Shown: positions 56,383-64,000 of the stretch, piece after piece | Layout of the letters: each line of letters starts with the position of its first letter | How positions within the stretch are numbered: position 1 is the first letter of the stretch | Origin: Gonapodya prolifera JEL478 | Lineage: Eukaryota; Monoblepharomycota; Monoblepharidomycetes; Monoblepharidales; Gonapodyaceae | Direction: 5' to 3' | NCBI GenBank assembly: GCA_001574975.1 | Contig: KQ965792.1 | Location: 221,627 to 285,626, forward strand | Length of the DNA stretch: 64,000 nucleotides | The notes under the pieces: model-generated | What the model saw: only the letters and a program-made list of their open reading frames with translations | What the model was told of the DNA's origin: nothing | Database searches by the model: none | Position numbers and translations under genes: made by a program

Positions 56383-59300
56383 TCAGCATTTGCATCGTCA
56401 TCACTATCGCGTTGGGTTGGGCGGTTACGCAACATTCGACAGACATGAAAATACGCCACTTACGAAATAATTTGGAGGAACACCTCTTCCAAGCTCGTTT
56501 GTGACAATCCCCAATCAGTGATTCCATTCGCTTTGGAATCCTTTTGTAGGATCTCAAAAAGTTGTCCTACGAGACCAGCCGAGGGTTTGAATTCGTACGC
56601 GGCTGACGTTTGGAATGAGTCGATGCGCTCAAAGTTGCCAGAAGGAAGAAGGGATTCAATGTATCTGGCCAAGAGGAAAGAGTGTGACCGAGCACGTCTT
56701 CATGGACAGAATATTGTCACCACGTACTCGCTAGCCTTCCTCATATCCTCTGCCGCAGCTGAAAAGGTAAGTTTGAAGCTGATTGCAGGTTACATCGTAA
56801 TGTCAGACAAATTGTAGTCACTATGGATTTCCTCATGCAGCACGTACCCTGATCCATACAATTGCTTGAGACGGAGCACGCTTCCCAAGCACTGGTTCGG
56901 GCGATTGCATGAGATGTTCCTACCATGAATTGAAATTGCATGAAATCCGATGCAGAACTTACACGCATGTTGCCCTTCGCCATTATCGCAATCCGCTGGC
57001 AAAGCACTTCAGCCTCCTCCATGCTAATTTTTCAATTTTGTCAGACGACGATTGCTTCAAGAGCTCTTCGCATCATACCTGTGTGTGGTCAAAATGATGG
57101 TCTTTCCTTCGCGAGCCTTGGGAGTAAATGGTCATGTTCAGAGTCACCAGTGACACATATTTACTCTTTAAACTCACCTTCTCAATAATTGTCCAGATAT
57201 TACGCCGTACTTCTGGATCCAGGCCGGTCTGAAAACAAATAGCCTTTGGACTTTGTTCGTTTGCCACTCGACACGAGATTTCTTACCGTTGGCTCGTCAA
57301 GGAACACACAAGCGGGATTTCCGACCAATGCAATAGCAATACTGAGTCGCCGTTTCTCTCCTCCACTCAATCCCTTGGACAGTCTTGTGGCGAAGTTTTC
57401 CAATGCCACTGTTTTCATTGAAGCCGCTACGGCCGCGGACTCCTCGTTGGGAGGAACTCCTTTCAGGCGAGCATCTTTTCGGGAGTGAGAAAAGGCTAAT
57501 TTGAACTTGGTCGCAGGGAACTCACAGAACAGTAAATGTTCCTCCACAGTGAGATCATCCCAGACTGATCCGGAATTGTCAAAAAGGAGAAACAACTTCG
57601 CACGAACATAGAAAACCTACGAATATCATGTTGAGGGCAAACGCCAATGTTGCGATAAACATCAGGCATGTTCGTCCCTGTGGAAGAGTACATGTTTAGT
57701 GTTTATGAATTGAACCGTATTTCGGGCGCATACGAACTGATGTTATAGCCAGCAATGACTGCCTCTCCCGACGTTGGGGGGTAAATGCCCGTAAGAATCG
57801 ATATGAGGGTTGTTTTACCTTTGGAACCGTATTAGCAACAGATTAAAACGTTCTCCGTGAGAGAAACCTCACCCGCGCCGTTGGGTCCAAGTAAACCAAA
57901 CACTCGACCTTCCTCCACAGCAACTGTTATATTATTCACGGCAACTTTCGGGCCCAAGCCCAGGCGACCTTCGTACACCTGGGCAAAACGTGATTTGGTA
58001 AACGGAAGTTCTTTCTCCAAGATCGAAATTCACGAACCTTTCGCATACCCCTCATATATAATGGTGTTGCTGACGTGTCAAACCGGCCTTCAATAACGCG
58101 CGCTCTTTCCTCGCGAACGTCGTCGTCCTCTTCTGGAATTGCGACCACGTGGGTTGAGGGGTTTCGAGTCAGGGCCAGGGGTTCGTCGGCGGCTTGTTTG
58201 GCCTTCGCGATATTACTGTCACTGAGATCTGTGGATCCGGCAGGACTCTTGCGGAGCAGCTTGAGAAGGTCCGTGACAGGGAACCAAAACGGCCTTCGAA
58301 CCCCGAATTCGCTCGGAAGCACCTGAGATATTTTGTATGAGAGAGACCCAATCGAAGCTCTTTAATTAAGACCCACCTGACTCAAATATGCTCCAAGTAA
58401 AAGATAAACTGGGATTTCGAGGACCATGAAAATGACAGCGACACCAACTTCGTCTGGAGGGGCAAGGTTTGACACTTCGTAGGGACGAAGCGTTCGTCTC
58501 CATGAAGCCGTGTTCTGTATAGTGAAGAATGGTCAGTATAATCAGCGAAGGGAACTTCGAAGAATTGACGCTGCTCACTATCTTCGACAAGCAACGGTAG
58601 AATGCAAATGGAGGCCCTGAGCGAAACGAAAGCGTTGAGCGTTGAGTCGTTAATCTACTGAGTGCACGTTACGCACATATGAAGAAGGCGGGAGTCAAAC
58701 TGTCGGTGTAAAGCTGGTCCAGCGTCAAGGATACCACTGGAGAGAACATTGGAGAAAGAATTCAGAGTGAGGTCGACTCAAACCATATTTATACCACTTA
58801 CCGACTGAACAAAGAACGATCAAGAAAGTCATGACTGAAGACACGCGGTGTCATTTCAACCTCCAAAGAACAAGAAAAATAATGTTGTGTACTTACTCAA
58901 CGCAGTTCTGTTCTTGCTGAAGAAAGAACTGAAGAAAAACGCGAGCGAGACTTGCACATTTGCCCAAATAAAGAACAGGATGATGAGCACCGCCTTGGAC
59001 GTGTTGCGGAAAAAGTCTACACGCAACACGATCCCGATGATGAGAAAAGCGAGCAGCGAAAGAATCGCCAGGACGAGGAATTGGATGTATTGGGTGACGT
59101 AGTATGTGCTGGGCTTCAGACCGTTCTGGAAAGGTGGACGAACGAATGTTAGGTTGAGCTCAAAGAACGCTCAGCTCTAGCGAGTTTACCATTTTCATCA
59201 TAACTGCGATGCGGTCTTCTTTCTCTTTAACAATGGCGATGACGAAAATAGGAATGAGGAAACTGACCTAAGGTGTCAAAGATCAGCAAACAATCACAAG

Positions 59301-61262
59301 ACGGGAGAGGGCAAAAGGCGAGGAGAGCACTTACTCCCCACGGGAACAAAATGCGCCCAATAAAGCTGGAGATCGGGAGGGAGATCGCAGTGGAGACATA
59401 GCTGGGGAAGTGGCGGAACCCTTGCGAAATAAGAGCGTTTTGCAGATTTTTCGTGGGTTGAGAAATTCCCATTTCTCGCACTACCGGTATGGGAACACAT
59501 TAGTCCATCTGCTCGTTACTGTCGCAGACCACCCAAAACTCACAAATCACATTGGACAAGTCAGTAAGCGCCAGTAGATTCCTCAGCCACTGCGGCTGCA
59601 AGTTGGAACTCGACGCCACCCTTCTGTCCGTGCCTGCTTGCAGGAGAATGTCGAACTTGGGGTTCACAAAGTCCATGGCCCGGAAGGTGATGCCCGACGC
59701 GGGGACTGCGTTGACCGCCGCTGAAACGCTGGCGAGGTAGTTCAAGGCGGTCGTTTGCGAGGCGTTGCTTTGGAGGAGCGCCGTCTTGTCGATGCGCGCG
59801 AGTTCCAACACGGCGCTAGAAGTAGGAGCAGGAGCGTGACACAACGACATAGCGACATGAGCAGGAGTAGGAGTAGGAGCGTGGCACAAAAAGATGGCAG
59901 CGTGTGAGATGGCTTTTGTTCGACGAATCGACCGCTGCCATGGTGCTCGGCTCACTTTAAAAGAATCGCACCAATCTCGTCGTCAAACGCCTTCTCAACC
60001 GCACTAGCGTCCGCCGCATACAGCGACGCCGCGTTGGCATCGACTTTAGAGGAGATGTCCTGGAAATAGGGCGCCGTCCTGAGATCCAACCCGATGGACC
60101 CTCCCGCCGCGAGGAACGCCAGGGCGCCCTGGTCGCCGCCCTGCGAGATTGCGGCGAGGAGGGCGGGCGGGAACGTGACGTTGCTCAAGTAGAACCTGTT
60201 TGCGGTGCGCGAGAGCATTCCGGAATCGGTCGCGTTGTTTGCAGGGCCGTAGCGCGGCGGGACGGTTGTGGTGGCCGATTTGGCGGGGTCGACGTTGAGA
60301 GCGATGCTGCTGCCCTGGAGGCCTACGTTCATGGTGTAGTTTTTAGGCCCTTTGGATCCGACTTTGGCACGGATTGAGGACGGCGAGTAGACGAGGTGCC
60401 AGGGCAGGGATTGGTATTGCAGGAGCTGCGGGTACGCGACGGTGGGGTTCAGAATCGCGCCGAGCCAGCCGCTTCGGGGTTCCGAGCGGAAGGTCCTACA
60501 AGAGCCCAGAGGAGAGGAGATGGAATTAAAAGAGGCCTTCACACCGAACACAAAAGCCAAAGTGTGGAACGTACGTGTCCCGCGTGACAATTTCCGGAAG
60601 CCCCGGTTGCACGACAGGGTCGTACGGCGTGTTGGGGTAGGTCCAGGAGTCAGGGTGCATGGCGCCCAGCCACTTTTCGCACGCCTGGACTCCGATAAGT
60701 GTCAGCGCGGCGCCACCGGTTGGGGGACCGGCTTGGCCGGCAAAGGCGGCGGTTGTGGCTTGACACATGAAGCAGCAATGGTTGCCACGATGTGGTAAGA
60801 AAGAAGTGGGCGTGTGGACGGTGTCGCTTCACTCACACGTCGCAAAGTAATTGGCATGTCGCACCGCGCCCGTCTGGTACGTCGCCGCCGTAATTCTCGG
60901 TCCCGTGTAATTGTCCGTCCCGAGAAACGTGAGCTTGTTGGTGTCGCTGATGGGCAAGCCCGTGGTGGGGTCGGAGGCGTTGATGTTGGAGCAGAAGAGG
61001 TATTCTTGGATGTTGCTCGAGCGGGATATGAGCCGTTGGAGGACCGTACCGAGGATAGAGGAGATGACGACCTGGGAAACAGAAGCATGGGCGTGCGACA
61101 CGACACACGTGAGACCGGTTCCTCTCCAGTTTGTTGACTATAAACACCTTCGCGGGTGCTTACCATCATCAGAGGACAGAGAGCGACGCAGCAGATGTTG
61201 CTGAACCATTGACGTTTCTGGTAGGAGAGGGACTTGCGACTCTGTTGAAGAAATTTAAGGGC
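56383..61262 (-). CDS. ABCA-family half-size lipid transporter
   Basis: ABC transporter of subfamily A, which moves lipids across membranes; one transmembrane unit and one ATPase. The N-terminus includes LSYQKRQWFSNICC, the typical ABCA start before the first membrane helix. A large extracytoplasmic loop (about 59500-61100) has several N-glycosylation sites (NYT, NAT, NVT). Membrane segments lie about 58400-59480. In the ATPase the Walker A is GPNGAGKTT, split by an intron at about 57831-57874. The Q-loop is GVCPQHDI, then DDLTVEEHLLF; the signature is LSGGEKRRLSIAIALVGNPA. Walker B is CVFLDEPT, then TGLDPEVRR and MEEAEVLCQRIAIMAKG. The end is LSQTSLEEVFLQIIS, stopping at 56460 or, after a possible last intron, at 56383. 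The first codon was not found, so the right border is approximate. Confidence 0.82.
59819..59891. repeat. Minisatellite in an ABCA intron
   Basis: Units such as GTAGGAGCAGGAGCGTG-CACAA are repeated about three times with small changes. They lie within an intron of about 140 nt (GTGAGC...TTCTAG on the minus strand) inside the extracytoplasmic-loop coding region. This explains why the intron is longer than its neighbours. Confidence 0.65.
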
Positions 61263-61312
61263 TCATTCAGAGAGCGTCGAATGTTTCTCGGCGCTCGGGC
61301 CTTGTTCTTAAT

Positions 61313-61600
61313 TTGACTCCACGACAGTATTTTGCTCCGCGGTGTAAAGAGCATTCCGCTTCGTGCGATCATTTGCCTCCGGAGGACCATTTTAGTAGAA
61401 GGCTATACCCTTCCACGGTGTATGGAGTGTTCAACTTCGTGGACCATTCGCCTCGGTCCACTTCGTGCGGTCATTCGCCTCCGGCGGACGTCTCGCTAGT
61501 TCGCTCGAATGATCATTCGCCTCTGGCGGGCTCCTCGGTCAGCGCTCCGTGCTTAGGCCTCGAGCTCGCTTCGCGGTCATGAGTGCTTCACAATCCAGAC
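61313..61600 (+). repeat. Mini-hairpin GC-rich repeat, copy C, upstream of ABCA
   Basis: Three or four degenerate units read TTCGTG(C/G)-(A/G)-TCATT-GCCTCCGG(C/A)GGAC. ATTCGCCTCCGGCGGAC is near 61474, then CTCGGTCAGCGCTCCGTGC and TTAGGCCTCGAGCTCGCTTCGCGG at about 61535-61577. Shares its core with the copies in the TCP11 and DDX49 introns, in the same orientation. It lies at the unresolved 5' end of ABCA and may sit in its first intron. Confidence 0.7.
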
Positions 61601-62585
61601 ATCGCGTCTCGAACTCGCTCCTCCAGCCTTGGCCTCCGTCGCGGCAAATTAAACTGACCAAAGCCCGGAATTGGTAACTTTTCCTATGTTCGGAACTGGA
61701 AGGGGCTATATCAATACCGAGGGACGGAGGTGGGCCAGGGCAAGGTCACACACGTGGCGTGAATCAATGCAAAATACGAACGCCATTTCAACGACACGTG
61801 ACACACACCAAGCGCGAGCTTGCCGGCTTCCCCGTTGTGGGGTGCGTATTTGCCTGCCATGGTTCAAGACGTGAAACTGTGGAGACAATGATGCAGGGAC
61901 GGGATGAAATCGGGGGCGGGACGGAGTCAGATTGAGACAGCCGGAACCAAAGCGGGAGTGAAAGTGAGCGCAGAATGCGGCATCGCCGTGACGTGATTCG
62001 CACCTGGCAGTTGCGAGCGCTGCTGTGGCGATGTGCCGACCACAGAGACGGAGACGGGACGGAGAGAGCGCGCGGGTGCACGTTGCGCGCGATGCGTGGG
62101 CTTGGGTGCGAAATTCGTGGGAATCGCGCGCGCGATGGGATGTGGCTGCGTCTTCGGTGCGACGGACCAGAGGTTCAACTTGTTTCTGCCGTCTCGGCAA
62201 ATCTCAAATCTTTAGGCCACTCGGTCTTACCTGAGACTGTCGCAACGCAACTGTGCACGAAGTCTCTCCGCGGCCAGCCAAGGTATCGATGATTATATAT
62301 TCGTGTTTCACGCAAAGCTCAGTCCTGTTTTGTGGGCACATTCTAAAAACCACACATCTCATTCGTCCCTTTTGGCCCTCGTCCAACACATGCAAGTGAG
62401 GTGCTCCTCTCCAAATTTTAGCAAAGGATGTGCATGTGAAGAACGAGATTGGCAGAATGTGCTCGATAATTCGAGGGGGACAAACTCCGTCCGCAGTGTG
62501 GCGCAGGTGGCACAGCTTCTGCAGTTGGTTCATGCCCCAAACAATTTCTCTGAAACTAAGAAACTGGTTTGTGAGATTTTGTAAC
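61601..62585. other. Gene-poor stretch right of ABCA
   Basis: About 1 kb with no frame that shows a domain or convincing composition on either strand. The 61950-62180 part is GC-rich with alternating CG runs; the part after 62290 is AT-richer. It may hold the ABCA promoter or first exon. No RNA gene was recognised. Confidence 0.4.
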
Positions 62586-63005
62586 ACTGCATCAGCTTGC
62601 AAAATGGATTCCCTCAGTAGGGTTTCATGTGCTCAGGATTCATTTTGGTTGGGTTTACTATCCACTCATCAAACCCACTTTTTTTCAAAAACTGTGACAC
62701 TAGTTTGTGAGGTTTTCTAACACTTTCATATACTAACAGAAAAGATGACCTGTGTGAGATTTCACATGTGGAACATGCATTTTGCTTGAGTTTGCCTGCC
62801 ACCCATCTCAGCAGAGGAAAACCCATATTTTTCTACAACCAAGAACTGCTTTGGTGAGATTTTCTAGCTTTGACATGCACTAATACTCTGGATTCCCTGC
62901 GTGAGATTTCACATGTTGAATATTCCTTTTGGTTGAGTTTGTGTGTTCCTCATTTTGCTAAACCCATTTTTGTCTCCAAAATTATGGGATTCCTTCTCTA
63001 GATTT
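62586..63005. repeat. Degenerate tandem repeat, unit about 140-147 bp
   Basis: GTGAGATTTCACATGT occurs at 62754 and 62901 (147-bp spacing), with a diverged counterpart at about 62618. Between them the order of motifs repeats: TTTTGG/CTTGAGTTTG, then AACCCA-TTTTT, AACTG-TT-GTGAG-TTTTCTA and TGGATTCCC. At least three copies are visible, mutually well below identity. No coding capacity. Confidence 0.65.
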
Positions 63006-63034
63006 TCTCACATGGATAGTTGGACCACAACCCT

Positions 63035-64000
63035 GTAGCACCACAGAATGAGGTGCTGGTGTGCGATAAACGTTTCAGAGCAACAAGGTGTGCTCTGAAA
63101 TGATTTCCAATGTAGAGGCACGTGTACCGTGGGATATGTCCAAGGGTAGGATCAGTTGTATTGGTGTCGGGATCTACCTATCCGTGGGTTCCCATAGGAT
63201 AGACTACAATATATAATATATCACGCAACGTTCCATCACACTTCCCCCAGTACGTTTGACTGATGTCCTCATCAGGGCAAGAACAAGTACATATGCGGCG
63301 TCACACAAAAGTCGAGGGGAACAATACAGAAAACAAATAAATTCGCCATTACTGCAACTCTCCCTGAGAGGAAATGAATCTTTATGTCGCTGTCACACCT
63401 CTCACGTCCATGGGGCAACCTGGTCAATCCAGGGGAATCCCCAGGAAAGACCGTCTGGTGGGCACAGTGTAAACATTCGCACCGAACCACTCCGTCCACA
63501 AACTCATTATGTGGCCTATAACAGCACATCATTAAACACTCATTTTCTTTCCTTTCTTTCGAGGAATAAATTCATTATCATCATTCGCTCTCGATCTCTT
63601 ATTTGCGCCACCGCGATTTCGTTTTGGCTTTGCAGGTTCAGGCGCGAAAGGAATGGCGTTTCGGGGTTTTACACGTTCAGCCAGTCGTTTTTTCATCGCA
63701 GATCTACGTGATCTCCTCGTAATCACTGTACCATTTTTGCCAGAGGGGTGTTCACGTTCATAGGCATCAATCATTGCCTGGCCTTGGATATTTTCTTCCA
63801 AAATCCATTCAGGCTCGCTGTAACCCCGAAATTTTATCAAATATTCAACAACAGGACCGTCAACCCGTTTGTCAACAATTTTTTCCATTTCATATGCAAT
63901 ATTGCCATCGTGGGTAATACCAGCTGGCGTAGCAGGTTGAACATCAGGCATTGACGTGACTGGAGTAGCAAGAACATCTGAATTTTTCAACACAGTGGGC
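63035..64000 (-). mobile_element. Probable 3' end of a Ty3/gypsy chromovirus (minus strand)
   Basis: Reading leftwards: a chromodomain coding end (stop 63532), about 290 nt of non-coding, then a polypurine tract (CTGGGGGAAG, complement of 63241-63250) directly followed by TGTGATGG, the expected start of a 3' LTR at 63240. The putative LTR contains a TATA-like GATATATTATATATTG. Its far end is not fixed: ACA termini are possible at 63035 or 63111. The element continues past the right edge, so gag, reverse transcriptase and the other LTR cannot be seen. Confidence 0.5.
63532..64000 (-). CDS. Chromodomain C-terminus, probably of a Ty3/gypsy integrase (partial)
   Basis: The frame is open at the right edge and ends at TAA 63532-63534. 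It contains a chromodomain (YEMEKIVDKRVDGPVVEYLI, then KFRGYSEPEWILEENIQG), followed by about 70 basic residues with KPKRNRGGANKRSR and a final RKKGKKMSV. The aromatic cage positions are present as Y, W and nearby acidic residues, while the usual TWEP is reduced to EWIL. In chromoviruses such a domain ends the integrase and is followed by a polypurine tract and LTR, as seen here. A cellular HP1-like or other chromodomain protein is the alternative. No start is visible; the 5' part lies outside the window. Confidence 0.6.
   Translation of the reverse strand, partial: PTVLKNSDVLATPVTSMPDVQPATPAGITHDGNIAYEMEKIVDKRVDGPVVEYLIKFRGYSEPEWILEENIQGQAMIDAYEREHPSGKNGTVITRRSRRSAMKKRLAERVKPRNAIPFAPEPAKPKRNRGGANKRSRANDDNEFIPRKKGKKMSV

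Noticed and set aside
61706-62200. A 164-codon minus-strand frame right of ABCA
   Set aside because: Arg/His/Ser/Ala-rich composition typical of GC-rich non-coding sequence, and no ABCA-like N-terminal motif.
62586-63005. CRISPR-like array
   Set aside because: The units are about 145 bp and diverged, with no constant short repeat and unique spacers, and the DNA is eukaryotic.

Overview
The window is nuclear DNA from a fungus that makes flagellated zoospores (a chytrid or close relative); no species is claimed. Genes are packed on both strands and split by many short GT-AG introns (mostly about 55-75 nt). The proteins are fungal or opisthokont housekeeping proteins (Listerin, Slh1/ASCC3, Dbp8/DDX49, eIF3g, Ppm1, TFIIIC WD40 subunit, PHO80-type cyclin). 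Mixed in are proteins that Dikarya generally lack but flagellated eukaryotes keep: the sperm-type calcium channel subunit CatSper2, the centrosome-linker protein LRRC45, kinesin-10 (KIF22) and an ABCA-type lipid transporter. The assignment rests on motifs and remembered family alignments; no database search was run.

Layout. 0-0.3 kb: start of a minus-strand Ser/Pro/Ala-rich gene leaving the window. 0.6-7.7 kb (+): Listerin. 7.8-10.3 kb (-): CatSper2. 10.9-12.7 kb (+): two-RRM protein. 12.9-31.6 kb (-): a same-strand block of kinesin-10, TTC27, Slh1/ASCC3, an unrecognised 497-aa protein, leucine carboxyl methyltransferase and a PHO80-like cyclin (order by coordinate; transcription runs right to left). 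32.3-34.5 kb (+): LRRC45. 34.6-38.5 kb (-): TCP11/Sok1. 39.0-41.3 kb (+): ataxin-10 domain protein. 41.5-44.4 kb (-): DEAD-box helicase DDX49/Dbp8. 44.5-49.3 kb (+): zinc-finger/WD40 TFIIIC subunit. 49.7-52.9 kb (+): dynein light intermediate chain, then the TORC2 subunit PRR5/Bit61. 53.0-54.2 kb (-): eIF3g. 55.2-56.2 kb (+): membrane/coiled-coil orphan. 56.4-61.3 kb (-): ABCA half-transporter. 61.6-64 kb: gene-poor, with a roughly 140-147 bp degenerate tandem repeat and the 3' end of a probable Ty3/gypsy chromovirus at the right edge.

Themes. Flagellum, centrosome and microtubule biology is over-represented (CatSper2, LRRC45, TCP11, kinesin-10, dynein LIC). Translation and ribosome rescue are represented by Listerin, Slh1/ASCC3, eIF3g and DDX49. 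There is no operon-like logic, but two same-strand pairs are separated by only 7 and 15 nt.

The least explained feature is a GC-rich repeat made of serial mini-hairpins (stems of about 4 bp around TTC or TCC loops). It occurs three times in one orientation: in an enlarged intron of TCP11, in an enlarged intron of DDX49, and just upstream of the ABCA gene. A 10-nt microexon inside the Listerin RING domain is also notable. Exon boundaries given here were inferred by eye from splice consensus and frame, so internal boundaries not stated explicitly are approximate.
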